A stretch of DNA of 56,937 nt, from NCBI GenBank assembly GCA_947574505.1, contig CANPJW010000015.1, forward strand, positions 1 through 56,937. The letters run 5' to 3'. Origin of the DNA: an uncultured Bacteroides sp. (GTDB lineage Bacteria > Bacteroidota > Bacteroidia > Bacteroidales > Bacteroidaceae). Under the pieces are notes generated by a model that was not told where the DNA came from, did no database searches, and saw only the letters and a list, made by a program, of their open reading frames with translations. Positions within the stretch are counted from its first letter, which is position 1. Each line of letters starts with the position of its first letter. Shown piece by piece: positions 28,563 to 39,306 of the stretch. The position numbers were made by a program, and so were the translations under genes.

Positions 28563-30118
28563 GTGAAAGAATAGAAATACCTGCCGAAAAGCTACATGAA
28601 GAAATGCTGAAATTGCGGCAGGGTAAACATATGGATTTTCTACGCAGCCTTACCGGAATGGACTGGGGCGAAGAAGGACTAGGTGTAGTCTATCATCTGG
28701 AAGATACGAATACAAGAGAAAATATAGTGGTCAGCACTCGCACAACCAACCGAGAAAAGCCGGAACTTCCTAGTGTAAGTGATATTTGGAAAGGTGCTGA
28801 ATTCAATGAACGCGAAGTGTACGACTATTATGGTATCCGCTTTATAGGACATCCTGATATGCGCCGTTTGTTCCTGCGTGATGACTGGGTAGGCTATCCA
28901 TTGCGTAAGGACTACGATGAAAGCCTCAACCCACTCCGTATGACCAATGAGGAACCTGTAGACACGACACAATATATAGAAGTACAACATGATGGCAGTG
29001 TAATAGAAAAACGCGAAACCATTTTTGATGAGGACGAATATATCATTAACATAGGTCCTCAGCATCCGGCAACCCACGGTGTACTTCGTTTTCGTGTTTC
29101 ACTGGAAGGCGAGATTATCAAAAAACTGGATGTGCACTGCGGATACATCCATCGAGGTATCGAAAAAATGTGCGAAAGTCTTACCTATCCCCAAACCTTG
29201 GCCCTGACCGACCGTTTGGATTATTTAGGTGCGCACCAAAACCGCCATGCTCTCTGTATGTGCATTGAACAGGCAATGGGCGTAGAAGTAAGCGAACGGG
29301 TACAATACATTCGTACCATTATGGACGAATTGCAACGTATAGATTCTCACTTGCTTTTCTTCTCCTGTCTCTGTATGGATATGGGTGCCTTGACCGCATT
29401 CTTCTATGGATTCCGTGATCGTGAGAAGATATTGGATATCTTCGAAGCAACTACCGGAGGACGTTTGATACAGAATTATAACACCATTGGAGGGGTACAA
29501 GCTGATATCGCTCCGGACTTTGTACAGAAAGTAAAAGAATTCATTGCTTATCTGCGTCCGATGCTAAAAGAATACCATGAAGTATTCACCGGAAATGTCA
29601 TTGCCCAAGAACGTTTGAAAGGTGTGGGAGTTCTTTCACGGGAAGATGCCATCTCTTTCGGAGCGACAGGAGGTACAGGACGCGCCAGCGGTTGGGCATG
29701 CGATGTCCGCAAGCGTCATCCCTATGCGATGTATGGCAAGGTAGATTTTAAAGAGATTGTCCACACTGAAGGTGACTGCTTTGCACGTTATATGGTCCGT
29801 ATGGAAGAAATACTGGAAAGTATGGATATCATTGAGCAACTGATAGACAATATTCCTGAAGGGAACTATCAGGAAAAGATGAAACCGATTATACGTGTGC
29901 CCGAAGGGAATTATTATGCCGCAGTGGAAGGTTCTCGCGGAGAGTTCGGTGTTTATCTGGAAAGTCGTGGAGACAAATTTCCTTACCGCATGAAATTCCG
30001 CGCTACCGGTTTGCCTTTAGTATCAGCAATGGAAACTATGTGCCGCAACGCAAAAATTGCCGACTTAATTGCTATTGGTGGAACGGTAGATTATGTAGTA
30101 CCGGATATTGACCGATAA
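28559..30118 (+). CDS. nuoCD: Fused complex I subunits C and D
   Basis: One 519-residue protein joins NuoC (about 1-130, with [22 protein letters not shown]) to NuoD (about 150-519, from [15 protein letters not shown]). The NuoD part forms the quinone pocket with NuoB; the conserved His of QHPATHG is present, as is [15 protein letters not shown]. The fusion is common in Bacteroidetes and some proteobacteria. A full NuoD C-terminus is present ([14 protein letters not shown]). After it comes the largest gap of the operon, 123 bases, before nuoH. Confidence 0.94.
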   Translation: MSERIEIPAEKLHEEMLKLRQGKHMDFLRSLTGMDWGEEGLGVVYHLEDTNTRENIVVSTRTTNREKPELPSVSDIWKGAEFNEREVYDYYGIRFIGHPDMRRLFLRDDWVGYPLRKDYDESLNPLRMTNEEPVDTTQYIEVQHDGSVIEKRETIFDEDEYIINIGPQHPATHGVLRFRVSLEGEIIKKLDVHCGYIHRGIEKMCESLTYPQTLALTDRLDYLGAHQNRHALCMCIEQAMGVEVSERVQYIRTIMDELQRIDSHLLFFSCLCMDMGALTAFFYGFRDREKILDIFEATTGGRLIQNYNTIGGVQADIAPDFVQKVKEFIAYLRPMLKEYHEVFTGNVIAQERLKGVGVLSREDAISFGATGGTGRASGWACDVRKRHPYAMYGKVDFKEIVHTEGDCFARYMVRMEEILESMDIIEQLIDNIPEGNYQEKMKPIIRVPEGNYYAAVEGSRGEFGVYLESRGDKFPYRMKFRATGLPLVSAMETMCRNAKIADLIAIGGTVDYVVPDIDR

Positions 30119-30241
30119 TAATGTGCCGATTCTTCAATATACAATTTGGAGAATGCACTATTTATCAGACTGAGAATTAACAAATTAAATAATTACAAGT
30201 TTGCCTATTGGCAAATTAGCAAATTGACACATTATTAAATT
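30119..30241 (+). other. Gap inside the nuo operon with a small hairpin
   Basis: This A/T-rich 123-base spacer has no gene. TTTGCC-TATT-GGCAAA (30200-30215) forms a 6-bp stem about 26 bases before the nuoH ATG, followed by a partial repeat GCAAATT. It could tune expression of the membrane-arm genes or be chance. No exact -7 promoter box is seen. Confidence 0.3.
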
Positions 30242-31318
30242 ATGTTCGATTTTAGTATAGTCACCCAATGGGTACACTCACTGCTCACGTCATTTATGCC
30301 TGAAGAACTGGCAGTGCTCATAGAATGTATAGTAATTGGCGTATGTATCATGTTGGCATATGCAGTTATTGCTATCATTATGATTTTCATGGAACGTAAA
30401 GTGTGCGCCGCTTTCCAATGCCGCTTGGGGCCAATGCGTGTAGGTCCCCAAGGTACCATACAGGTGTTTGCCGATGTATTCAAGATGTTGATCAAGGAAA
30501 TTATCACCATCCGGCATGCTGACAAGTTCCTGTACAATTTGGCACCTTACATTGTTATCCTCGCCTCTATCATGGCTTTCAGTTGCCTACCCATCAACAA
30601 GGGCATGGAGGTCCTTGATTTCAATGTAGGTATTTTCTTCTTATTGGCAGCATCCAGTATCGGTGTGGTAGGTATTTTGCTGGCAGGTTGGAGTTCCAAT
30701 AACAAATATTCATTAATCGGAGCCATGCGAAGTGGCGCTCAAATGATTAGTTATGAATTATCTGTAGGATTAAGCATCCTTACCATTGTAATCTTAACAG
30801 ATACCATGCAACTAAGCGAAATTGTAGAACGCCAAGCTGACGGCTGGTTCCTTTTTAAAGGACATATACCTGCATTGATCGCTTTTATCATTTATCTGAT
30901 AGCCGGAAATGCAGAAGTCAACCGCGGCCCGTTTGACTTGCCTGAAGCAGAAAGTGAACTGACTGCGGGATATCATACCGAATATTCCGGTATGCACTTC
31001 GGCCTGTTCTATGTGGCAGAATTTGTAAACTTGTTTATCATCGCCGCAGTAGCCACAACCATCTTCCTGGGAGGATGGATGCCGCTACATATTCCTGGGC
31101 TAGACGGATTCAATGCCATCATGGATTATATACCCGGATTTATTTGGTTCTTTGGCAAGTCATTCTTTGTAGTATGGTTACTAATGTGGATCAAATGGAC
31201 ATTTCCCCGTCTGCGTATTGACCAAATTCTAACGCTGGAATGGAAGTACTTGGTTCCAATAGGTTTGTGCAACCTGTTGTTGATGGTAATTATTGTTGTA
31301 TTTAAATTACATTTCTGA
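30242..31318 (+). CDS. nuoH: Complex I membrane subunit H
   Basis: This is an inner-membrane subunit at the quinone site linking the two arms. The 358-residue protein has about eight membrane helices, the conserved cytoplasmic loop [20 protein letters not shown], and [24 protein letters not shown], which lines the quinone tunnel. Its stop shares a base with the nuoI ATG (TGATG). Confidence 0.95.
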   Translation: MFDFSIVTQWVHSLLTSFMPEELAVLIECIVIGVCIMLAYAVIAIIMIFMERKVCAAFQCRLGPMRVGPQGTIQVFADVFKMLIKEIITIRHADKFLYNLAPYIVILASIMAFSCLPINKGMEVLDFNVGIFFLLAASSIGVVGILLAGWSSNNKYSLIGAMRSGAQMISYELSVGLSILTIVILTDTMQLSEIVERQADGWFLFKGHIPALIAFIIYLIAGNAEVNRGPFDLPEAESELTAGYHTEYSGMHFGLFYVAEFVNLFIIAAVATTIFLGGWMPLHIPGLDGFNAIMDYIPGFIWFFGKSFFVVWLLMWIKWTFPRLRIDQILTLEWKYLVPIGLCNLLLMVIIVVFKLHF

Positions 31319-31770
31319 TGAAAGAAGAAAAACATTCCTATATAAAAGGGCTGCTTCATGGCATCGGTACATTACTTACCGGCATGAAAGTGACAGGACG
31401 AGAGTTCTTCACTCCTAAAGTCACTGAACAATATCCCGAAAACCGTGCCACATTAAAAATATCGCCCCGTTTCCGAGGACGGCTTATCATGCCGGTTGAT
31501 GAGAATGGTAATAACAAATGTATTGCTTGCGGACTTTGCCAGATGGCTTGCCCCAATGATACAATCACCATTACCAGCGAATCTGTGACCAACGAAGAAA
31601 CAGGCAAGAAAAAGAAAATATTGGTAAAGTATGAGTACGACCTGGGAGCCTGTATGTTCTGTCAGCTTTGTGTGAACGCTTGTCCACACGATGCCATTCG
31701 GTTCGATACAGAATTCGAAAATGCTGTATTCGACCGCAGCAAACTAGTTCTCACTCTGAACAAAAAATAA
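31318..31770 (+). CDS. nuoI: Complex I ferredoxin-like subunit I
   Basis: This 150-residue peripheral-arm protein binds two [4Fe-4S] clusters (N6a and N6b). The two motifs are CIACGLCQMACP and CMFCQLCVNACP, each a complete CxxCxxCxxxCP. With no NuoE/F/G in the operon, it and NuoB are the likely entry route for electrons from the still unknown donor, ferredoxin or flavodoxin being the usual proposal. It is coupled to nuoH by a one-base overlap. Confidence 0.95.
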   Translation: MKEEKHSYIKGLLHGIGTLLTGMKVTGREFFTPKVTEQYPENRATLKISPRFRGRLIMPVDENGNNKCIACGLCQMACPNDTITITSESVTNEETGKKKKILVKYEYDLGACMFCQLCVNACPHDAIRFDTEFENAVFDRSKLVLTLNKK

Positions 31771-31785
31771 AAAACAAACGATATT

Positions 31786-32289
31786 ATGACACTACAACTA
31801 ATTGTATTCATTGTACTGGCGTTGTTTATCGCTGTCTGTTCGGTATTGGCAGTCACGACCTCACGTATCTTGCGTGCAGCAACTTATCTGCTGTTCGTTT
31901 TATTTGGTACAGCAGGTATTTACTTCCAACTCAACTACTCATTCTTGGGAGCTGTACAATTACTGATTTACGCCGGTGGTATAACAGTGCTTTATGTATT
32001 TAGTATCTTATTGACCTCTTCACAGGGAGACAAAGCAGAGAGATTAAAAAATGGAAAGATGGTGGCCGGAGCTATTTCTACTATAGCAGGACTGGCTATC
32101 TGTCTGTTCGTCATGCTGAAGAACGAATTCTTGCCCTCTCATTTTGTTCATGGTGAACTGGATGTACGCACGATCGGTCATGCACTGATGGGCATGGAAA
32201 AATATCAATATATCCTTCCTTTCGAAGTAATCAGCGTGTTATTACTCGCTTGCATCGTAGGAGGAATCCTAATCGCTAGAAAAAGATAG
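31786..32289 (+). CDS. nuoJ: Complex I membrane subunit J
   Basis: This 167-residue inner-membrane protein has five membrane helices and helps couple quinone reduction to proton pumping. The helix-3 stretch LGAVQLLIYAGGITVLYVF is the family hallmark. It lies 15 bases after nuoI and 5 before nuoK. Confidence 0.93.
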   Translation: MTLQLIVFIVLALFIAVCSVLAVTTSRILRAATYLLFVLFGTAGIYFQLNYSFLGAVQLLIYAGGITVLYVFSILLTSSQGDKAERLKNGKMVAGAISTIAGLAICLFVMLKNEFLPSHFVHGELDVRTIGHALMGMEKYQYILPFEVISVLLLACIVGGILIARKR

Positions 32290-32294
32290 AACTT

Positions 32295-32603
32295 ATGGTA
32301 CACATGGAATATTATCTGGTGGTTTCCACCTTTATGATGTTTGCGGGAATCTATGGTTTCTTCACCCGCCGCAATTTATTGGCCATGCTCATCAGTGTGG
32401 AACTGATACTGAATTCGGTAGACATCAACTTCGCCGTATTCAACCGATACCTCTTTCCCGAAGAACTGGAAGGCTTTTTTTTCGCCCTGTTCGCTATCGG
32501 CGTGAGTGCGGCTGAAACAGCAGTAGCTATTGCTATCATTATCAATATCTACCGCAATGTACGCAATATCCAAGTGAAGAACTTAAATGAAATGAAAAAC
32601 TAA
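32295..32603 (+). CDS. nuoK: Complex I membrane subunit K
   Basis: This is a 102-residue, three-helix inner-membrane subunit. The conserved glutamates for proton transfer are in LISVELILNSVDINF and VSAAETAVAIAI. An alternative ATG three codons later (MEYYLVV) is equally possible. It is two bases from nuoL. Confidence 0.93.
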   Translation: MVHMEYYLVVSTFMMFAGIYGFFTRRNLLAMLISVELILNSVDINFAVFNRYLFPEELEGFFFALFAIGVSAAETAVAIAIIINIYRNVRNIQVKNLNEMKN

Positions 32604-32605
32604 TT

Positions 32606-34507
32606 ATGGAACATACAATACTAATCCTTATCCTACCTTTCCTCAGTTTCCTGATACTGGGGCTGGCAGGTATGCGTATGAAGAACGGATTGGCAGGGAC
32701 CATCGGCACCGTTTCACTGGCAGGGGTGACGTTGCTTTCCTACCTCACTGCCTTCAATTATTTTGCAGGAGGGCGTACGGCAGAAGGCGTCTATCCTACT
32801 CTCACACCTTATAATTTTGAATGGTTACCTTTCACAACGAACCTGCATATTGACATGGGAATCATGCTTGACCCTATTTCAGTTATGATGCTAGTCGTTA
32901 TTTCCACCGTCAGTCTGATGGTACATATCTATTCATTCGGATATATGAAAGGTGAAAAAGGCTTTCAACGTTACTACGCATTTCTTAGCCTGTTTACCAT
33001 GTCCATGTTGGGGCTCGTAGTAGCAACTAATATTTTCCAGATGTATGTCTTTTGGGAACTGGTAGGTGTTTCTTCTTATCTACTTATCGGCTTTTATTAC
33101 ACCAAGAAAGAAGCGATTGCTGCCAGTAAAAAAGCATTTATTGTTACCCGTTTCGCTGATTTAGGCTTTCTGATCGGTATCTTGATTTACGGCTATTATG
33201 CCGAAACATTCTCGTTCACCCCCCAACTTCAGGTACTTGCAGTTGCCGGAAGTATGATACCATTGGCCTTGGGGCTAATGTTTATCGGTGGTGCCGGTAA
33301 AAGTGCGATGTTTCCATTGCACATCTGGTTACCGGATGCTATGGAAGGTCCTACTCCTGTCAGTGCATTAATCCATGCTGCTACCATGGTAGTAGCCGGT
33401 GTATATCTGGTAGCCCGTATGTTCCCGTTGTTTATAGGATATGCGCCCGAAGTGCTGCACTGGATAGCTTATATCGGTGCGTTCACTGCATTCTACGCCG
33501 CTAGTGTGGCGTGTGCACAAAGCGATATCAAACGTGTGCTCGCCTTCTCCACTATATCTCAAATTGGATTTATGATTGTCGCATTAGGCGTTTGTACTTC
33601 TATGAATCCTCATGAAGGAGGACTAGGCTACATGGCATCCATGTTCCACCTGTTCACACATGCCATGTTCAAGGCATTGCTGTTCTTAGGAGCCGGATGT
33701 ATCATTCATGCCGTACACAGTAACGAGATGAGCGCCATGGGAGGACTTCATAAATTCATGCCCGTCACCCATTGGACATTCCTGATTGCTTGTCTGGCTA
33801 TCTCGGGTATCTGGCCATTCTCAGGTTTTTTCTCTAAAGACGAAATTCTGACTGCCTGCTTCCAATTCAATCCTGTTATGGGATGGATAATGACAGGCAT
33901 TGCCGCCATGACAGCATTTTATATGTTCCGCCTTTATTATTGTATTTTCTGGAATGGAGAATGGAAAGGACACTCCCACGAATCCGGACCTGATGCACAT
34001 ACTCCGCATGAGGCTCCACTTACCATGACATTCCCGCTGATGTTTTTAGCCGCTATCACCTGTATTGCCGGATTCATACCTTTCGGCAATCTGATCAGTA
34101 GTAACGGAGAAGCCTATACCATTCATCTGGATATGCAGATAGCTGCTACAAGTATCATTATTGCTATAGCATCCATCGCTTTAGCTACATGGATGTATGC
34201 AGGTAAGAGACAACCCGTAGCCAACTATCTGGCGCGCACATTCCCACGTTTGCACACAGCAGCTTACCACCGTTTCTATATGGATGAGATATGGTTGTTC
34301 GTAACCAAGAAAATCATCTTCCGGTGCATCAGTACTCCGATAGCCTGGTGGGACCGGCACGTTATCGATCAATTCTTTAACTTCACTGCGTGGAGTACTC
34401 ATGCTACCGCCGATGAAATACGTGACATGCAAAGTGGAAACGTACAGCAGTACAGTATTTGGTTCCTTGCAGGTGCATTGATATTGACGCTGATACTATT
34501 AATTTAA
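32606..34507 (+). CDS. nuoL: Complex I antiporter-like subunit L
   Basis: This is the distal membrane subunit, an antiporter-like proton channel with a long lateral helix. The 633-residue protein has about 16 membrane helices. Conserved blocks are FWELVGVSSYLLIGFYY with the key Glu, GKSAMFPLHIWLPDAMEGPTP with the Lys and proline-rich turn, and IHAATMVVAGVYL. A His-rich cytoplasmic loop (GHSHESGPDAHTPHEAP) sits near residue 455. It is followed by a 53-base A/T-rich gap before nuoM. Confidence 0.95.
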   Translation: MEHTILILILPFLSFLILGLAGMRMKNGLAGTIGTVSLAGVTLLSYLTAFNYFAGGRTAEGVYPTLTPYNFEWLPFTTNLHIDMGIMLDPISVMMLVVISTVSLMVHIYSFGYMKGEKGFQRYYAFLSLFTMSMLGLVVATNIFQMYVFWELVGVSSYLLIGFYYTKKEAIAASKKAFIVTRFADLGFLIGILIYGYYAETFSFTPQLQVLAVAGSMIPLALGLMFIGGAGKSAMFPLHIWLPDAMEGPTPVSALIHAATMVVAGVYLVARMFPLFIGYAPEVLHWIAYIGAFTAFYAASVACAQSDIKRVLAFSTISQIGFMIVALGVCTSMNPHEGGLGYMASMFHLFTHAMFKALLFLGAGCIIHAVHSNEMSAMGGLHKFMPVTHWTFLIACLAISGIWPFSGFFSKDEILTACFQFNPVMGWIMTGIAAMTAFYMFRLYYCIFWNGEWKGHSHESGPDAHTPHEAPLTMTFPLMFLAAITCIAGFIPFGNLISSNGEAYTIHLDMQIAATSIIIAIASIALATWMYAGKRQPVANYLARTFPRLHTAAYHRFYMDEIWLFVTKKIIFRCISTPIAWWDRHVIDQFFNFTAWSTHATADEIRDMQSGNVQQYSIWFLAGALILTLILLI

Positions 34508-34560
34508 TGAATAATAAAAAATCCGCCGCATGGCCATTTTTTAATTTTTAATTTAAAAAG

Positions 34561-36042
34561 ATGAACATACTAAGTTTTTTCATTATAGTTCCCTTGTTGA
34601 TGCTCGCGAGCCTTTGGGCTTCGCGCAGCGTCAATCAAGTTCGCGGAGTGATGGTTGTCGGATCTTCCATATTATTGGCATTATCCGTTTACCTCACCAT
34701 TGATTATATCGAACTACGCCAAGCCGGTGCTACAGGAGAGATGCTGTTCACAGCCAGCACAGTTTGGTATGCACCACTCCATATATGTTACTCAGTAGGA
34801 GTAGACGGTATATCAGTAGCAATGTTGCTACTTAGTTCCATTATTGTATTCACCGGTACTTTTGCATCGTGGAAGTTACAACCATTGACAAAAGAATATT
34901 TCATGTGGTTCACTCTATTGAGTGTAGGGGTATTCGGATTCTTCGTTTCAACAGACCTGTTCACCATGTTCATGTTTTATGAAGTAGCCTTAATTCCAAT
35001 GTATCTGCTCATCGGTGTATGGGGAAGCGGACGTAAAGAATATGCCGCCATGAAACTTACATTAATGTTAATGGGTGGTTCTGCATTTCTACTGATCGGA
35101 ATTCTCGGTATTTTTTATGGTGCAGGCGGTGAAACTATGAACTTGCTGGAAATCGCCAAACTGCATATACCTCATGAAATGCAACGCATCTTCTTCCCGC
35201 TTATCTTCTTGGGGTTCGGAGTCTTAGGAGCTTTGTTCCCTTTCCATACATGGAGTCCCGATGGTCATGCTTCTGCACCGACTGCTGTTTCTATGCTTCA
35301 CGCTGGAGTATTGATGAAACTAGGAGGTTACGGATGCTTCCGTGTTGCTATGTACCTGATGCCTGAAGGTGCAGCCATGTGGGGAGATGTATTCCTGATA
35401 TTGACCACTATTTCTGTAGTTTACGGTGCATTCAGTGCTGTGGTACAAACCGACTTAAAATATATCAATGCCTATTCCTCCGTATCCCACTGCGGATTGG
35501 TGCTCTTTGCCCTGCTGATGATGACACGCACCAGTTGTACGGGTGCTATTCTCCAAATGTTGAGTCACGGATTAATGACCGCTTTGTTCTTCGCCCTTAT
35601 TGGTATGATATACGGACGTACCCACACTCGTGATGTCCGATTAATGGGAGGTTTGATGAAGATTATGCCTTTCCTGGCTGTAGGTTATGTTATTGCTGGT
35701 CTTGCTAATTTGGGACTTCCGGGACTAAGTGGTTTTGTTGCTGAAATGACGGTCTTTGTAGGTTCTTTCCAAAATGATGATACATTCCATCGCGTATGTA
35801 CCCTAGTGGCAACAACAAGTATCGTCATTACCGCAGTCTATATCCTGCGTGTAGTAGGTAAAATTCTTTATGGTAAAGTTTTGAATCCCGAACATCTGAA
35901 ACTCACAGACGCAACCTGGGATGAACGAGTAGCCGTTATCTGCCTCATCGCCTGTGTAGCAGGTTTAGGAATGGCTCCATTCTGGATAAGCGATCTGATC
36001 AGTAACAGTGTAGAACCAATCATAAGTCAATTATTAAATTAA
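34561..36042 (+). CDS. nuoM: Complex I antiporter-like subunit M
   Basis: This 493-residue inner-membrane subunit has about 14 helices and is the middle proton channel of the membrane arm. Hallmarks are FMFYEVALIPMYLLIGVWG with the conserved Glu and GALFPFHTWSPDGHASAPTA. The A/T-rich leader just upstream (34508-34560) holds a weak inverted repeat but no exact promoter box. Confidence 0.95.
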   Translation: MNILSFFIIVPLLMLASLWASRSVNQVRGVMVVGSSILLALSVYLTIDYIELRQAGATGEMLFTASTVWYAPLHICYSVGVDGISVAMLLLSSIIVFTGTFASWKLQPLTKEYFMWFTLLSVGVFGFFVSTDLFTMFMFYEVALIPMYLLIGVWGSGRKEYAAMKLTLMLMGGSAFLLIGILGIFYGAGGETMNLLEIAKLHIPHEMQRIFFPLIFLGFGVLGALFPFHTWSPDGHASAPTAVSMLHAGVLMKLGGYGCFRVAMYLMPEGAAMWGDVFLILTTISVVYGAFSAVVQTDLKYINAYSSVSHCGLVLFALLMMTRTSCTGAILQMLSHGLMTALFFALIGMIYGRTHTRDVRLMGGLMKIMPFLAVGYVIAGLANLGLPGLSGFVAEMTVFVGSFQNDDTFHRVCTLVATTSIVITAVYILRVVGKILYGKVLNPEHLKLTDATWDERVAVICLIACVAGLGMAPFWISDLISNSVEPIISQLLN

Positions 36043-36073
36043 AATTTGAGAATTAAAAATTAAAAAAATAGCA

Positions 36074-37495
36074 ATGATGGACATAACTGCAATACTCCAT
36101 ATGCATGCCGAACTGAGTCTGACAGCCGTTTTTATTCTGATGTTTCTGTTAGATTTATTTTTACCGGCTCCACAACGTCACTGGTTACGCCCCATGGCAT
36201 GTATCCTGCTGACCATTCAACTCTTAGCAAACCTATGGCCGGAAGAGGTGACTTTATTTGGCGGCATGTATCACTCAACCCCTATGGCGTCTGTTCTGAA
36301 AAGCATCCTGACCATAGGTACCATACTGGTGTTTCTGCAAGCAGACACTTGGCTAAAACGTGAAGACACCCGTCATAAACAAGGCGAATTCTACATCCTT
36401 ACCCTCAGTACCTTGCTGGGTATGTATTTCATGGTAAGCGCAGGGCACTTCCTGCTATTCTTCCTTGGATTGGAATTGGCAACCGTTCCTATGGCTTGTC
36501 TCGTAGCTTTCGATAAATATAAAGGGCATAGTGCCGAAGCCGGAGCTAAATTCATTCTTTCGGCTTTATTCTCCAGCGGTATTTTCCTCTATGGCATTTC
36601 TATGATTTATGGGACAGCAGGTACTTTATATTTTGAAGATATCCCTGCCGGACTGACAGGAACTCCATTACAAGTTCTTGCACTAGTATTTTTCTTCTCC
36701 GGACTGGCCTTCAAATTAAGCTTGGTACCTTTTCATCTGTGGACAGCAGATACTTATCAAGGTGCACCGACTACAGTAAGCGCCTACCTATCCGTTATTT
36801 CAAAAGGTGCAGCTGCTTTTGCTTTAATGATTATTTTAATGAAAGTATTCGGACCAATGACTGAACAATGGAGTGAAATACTATGTATTATCATTGTAGC
36901 CACCATCACTATAGCCAATCTGTTCGCCATCCGCCAAAACAACCTGAAACGCTTTATGGCCTTCAGTAGTATTTCACAAGCCGGCTACATAATGTTGGCT
37001 GTACTGGCTGGAACTCCGCAGGGCATGGCATCCCTAGTATATTATATAGTAGTATACATTGCCGCCAATCTCGCCGTATTCGGTGTCATCAGTACCATTG
37101 AGCAACATACCCACGGTAAAATAGAGCGCGAAGATTATAACGGACTTTATAAGACCAACCCCAAACTAACTATGGTCATGACACTTGCTCTTTTCTCATT
37201 GGCAGGTATCCCGCCATTTGCCGGATTCTTCAGTAAGTTCTTTGTATTCATGGCAGCATTCCATAGCGGATATTATCTTATTGTATTTATCGCATTGGTC
37301 AATACAATCATTTCATTGTATTATTACTTATTGATTGTAAAAGCCATGTTCATCACACCTAATGAAGACCCTATCGGCAATTTTCGTACAGCAACTCCGA
37401 TGCGCATCAGTCTGTTGGTATGTGTAGCCGGCATATTCGTTTTAGGAATTATAAGTGGGGTATATCAACTATTAAGTGATACAGCAATACTATAA
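36074..37495 (+). CDS. nuoN: Complex I antiporter-like subunit N
   Basis: This 473-residue inner-membrane subunit has about 13-14 helices and is the proximal antiporter-like channel. Hallmarks are [19 protein letters not shown] with the conserved Glu, [19 protein letters not shown], and [17 protein letters not shown]. It is the last gene of nuoA-N. A tandem ATG at the start leaves a one-codon ambiguity. Confidence 0.95.
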   Translation: MMDITAILHMHAELSLTAVFILMFLLDLFLPAPQRHWLRPMACILLTIQLLANLWPEEVTLFGGMYHSTPMASVLKSILTIGTILVFLQADTWLKREDTRHKQGEFYILTLSTLLGMYFMVSAGHFLLFFLGLELATVPMACLVAFDKYKGHSAEAGAKFILSALFSSGIFLYGISMIYGTAGTLYFEDIPAGLTGTPLQVLALVFFFSGLAFKLSLVPFHLWTADTYQGAPTTVSAYLSVISKGAAAFALMIILMKVFGPMTEQWSEILCIIIVATITIANLFAIRQNNLKRFMAFSSISQAGYIMLAVLAGTPQGMASLVYYIVVYIAANLAVFGVISTIEQHTHGKIEREDYNGLYKTNPKLTMVMTLALFSLAGIPPFAGFFSKFFVFMAAFHSGYYLIVFIALVNTIISLYYYLLIVKAMFITPNEDPIGNFRTATPMRISLLVCVAGIFVLGIISGVYQLLSDTAIL

Positions 37496-37555
37496 AAGTT
37501 CAGTTACAAAAAGAAGAATAATAACTGAAATGATTATTATATTTCTATGATCAAT

Positions 37556-37604
37556 ATTCTTTTACTTTGGAGGCAGAATCAATCTGTTTCCAAAGTAAAA
37601 GAAT
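37556..37604. terminator. 16-bp perfect stem-loop after the nuo operon
   Basis: ATTCTTTTACTTTGGA (37556-37571) and its exact complement (37589-37604) enclose a 17-base loop. It lies 60 bases after nuoN and 67 before the GH88 gene. There is no T run after it, so it may end nuo transcription by another route or be an operator for the GH88 gene. Confidence 0.55.
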
Positions 37605-37670
37605 ACCTTAAAGTTTCTCTTCAACAAATTTATCATTATCTTCGTAGCAAATTATAAAAAAATAAGTACT

Positions 37671-38897
37671 ATGAAGAAAGTCCTCTATATTACAATACTC
37701 GCTTGCTCTACTTTATGGGGATCTTGCACAGAGAAAAATAAACAATCCGCCAGAACAGATTCCTTTATAGAAAAAAATGTAGCATTTGCACGTGCACAAA
37801 TCGGGAATGAAATACAAATTATAGAAAAATCAGAGAAATTTATAAACCCCGTTACATTGAAAACTGACAGTACCATTTATTATTGTGACTACGCCGACTG
37901 GCGAAGTGGTTTTTTCCCTGGGTCAGTGTGGTATCTATATGAGTTAAGTGGCGACACTACTCTCTTATCATTAGCTGATAAATACACTTCGGCCATAGAA
38001 GAAGCCAAAAAACTGACTTGGCACCATGATGTAGGTTTCATGATAAATTGTAGTTTCGGCAATGGATGGCGAACAACTAAAGTACCCAAATACAAAGAAG
38101 TCATGATAGAAGCTGCACGTTCATTAGCTACTCGTTTCCGTGAAAAGCCGGGAATTATCCAATCATGGGATGTGACCCGCGGCTGGCAATCGGAACGCGG
38201 TTGGGAATGTCCGGTCATAATAGATAATATGATGAATTTAGAGTTACTATTTGAAGCAACTAAATTATCTGGTGATTCCACCTTTTATCATATAGCAGTG
38301 AACCATGCAGACCGCACTTTGAAAGAGCATTTCCGTACAAACGGAAGTTGTTATCATGTAATAGATTATAGTTTGGCAGACGGCATGGTACGGCATAGAC
38401 AAACAGCCCAAGGATATGCAGACGAATCGACTTGGAGTCGTGGACAAGCATGGGCGATTTATGGTTACACTGTGTGTTACCGGGAAACTCATGATAAAAA
38501 GTATCTGAATCAGGCATTGAAGACTTTCCAATTTATGAAAACACATCCCCGGCTTCCCAAAGACTTGATTCCTTATTGGGATATGGATGCTCCCAATATT
38601 CCCAATGAACCACGAGACGCTTCAAGTGCTTCTTGTATAGCTTCTGCACTTTATGAAATTAGTACAATGGATGTGCCTGATGCAAACAGTTATAAGAACT
38701 ATGCAGACAGTATTATGGCCTCTCTAGCCTCACCAAACTATCTGGCATCTCTTGGAAAAAATGGTAACTTTTTATTAATGCATTCAGTGGGCAGTATTCC
38801 TCATGGCACAGAAATAGATGTACCTTTAAATTATGCAGACTATTATTTCCTGGAAGCATTGAAACGAAAGCGTGACATTGAAGAAGGCACACACTAA
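37671..38897 (+). CDS. GH88 unsaturated glucuronyl/galacturonyl hydrolase
   Basis: It removes 4,5-unsaturated uronic acids left by lyases, by a hydration mechanism. The 408-residue protein is a lipoprotein (lipobox LWGSC) in the periplasm or outer membrane. It has an (alpha/alpha)6-barrel with DYADWRSGFFPGSVWYLYE, CPVIIDNMMNLELLFEA (likely catalytic Asp, about residue 184), QGYADESTWSRGQAWAIYGY, and DASSASCIASALYE. Length is normal. Close relatives act on both glycosaminoglycans and pectin; the nearby GH28 genes favour pectin, but no polysaccharide lyase is in the window. Confidence 0.9.
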   Translation: MKKVLYITILACSTLWGSCTEKNKQSARTDSFIEKNVAFARAQIGNEIQIIEKSEKFINPVTLKTDSTIYYCDYADWRSGFFPGSVWYLYELSGDTTLLSLADKYTSAIEEAKKLTWHHDVGFMINCSFGNGWRTTKVPKYKEVMIEAARSLATRFREKPGIIQSWDVTRGWQSERGWECPVIIDNMMNLELLFEATKLSGDSTFYHIAVNHADRTLKEHFRTNGSCYHVIDYSLADGMVRHRQTAQGYADESTWSRGQAWAIYGYTVCYRETHDKKYLNQALKTFQFMKTHPRLPKDLIPYWDMDAPNIPNEPRDASSASCIASALYEISTMDVPDANSYKNYADSIMASLASPNYLASLGKNGNFLLMHSVGSIPHGTEIDVPLNYADYYFLEALKRKRDIEEGTH

Positions 38898-38898
38898 G

Positions 38899-39233
38899 TT
38901 ATACAGACAAACACAGAAATATTTCCTCCCGTTCTTCGGGAGGAATGCCACAGCCGGTATCGGTTACTTCAATTCGTAACTTACTTTGTGCCTTATCCAA
39001 CTTTATCTTAAGAGTTACAGATCCAGAATCTGTAAATTTATTAGTATTATCAAACAGGCTCTCTATCACTAGCGACAAATGCAATTCATTGGTGGAGATA
39101 AACATTTCCCCTTTTGGTAATTTCACCAATACAAGTACCATAAAAAGTCTAATTACTAAAAAACTCCTGTTCTTAGTTTCCAAACGGTAATTTTCATAGT
39201 TCAATTGATCTACTCCATACTTTACAGGTAGTT
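38899..39233 (-). pseudogene. Histidine-kinase ATPase-domain fragment
   Basis: About 110 residues of a sensor kinase survive. They include the N-box-like SLFDNTNKFTDSGSVTL and the G1 box VTDTGCGIPPEEREEIF. The domain then ends abruptly (LCLSV and stop) without the G2 box, and no dimerisation His lies upstream; an in-frame TAA closes it on the 5' side. It ends 1 base from the GH88 stop, tail to tail. It is a dead remnant of a regulator, perhaps of an older version of this PUL. Confidence 0.65.
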
Positions 39234-39306
39234 CACTAAATTATTTTTTCAGACTAGAAGAATTAATGGAATCCTGCGCTTGTATATCTTATAATATTCA
39301 GAAGAC

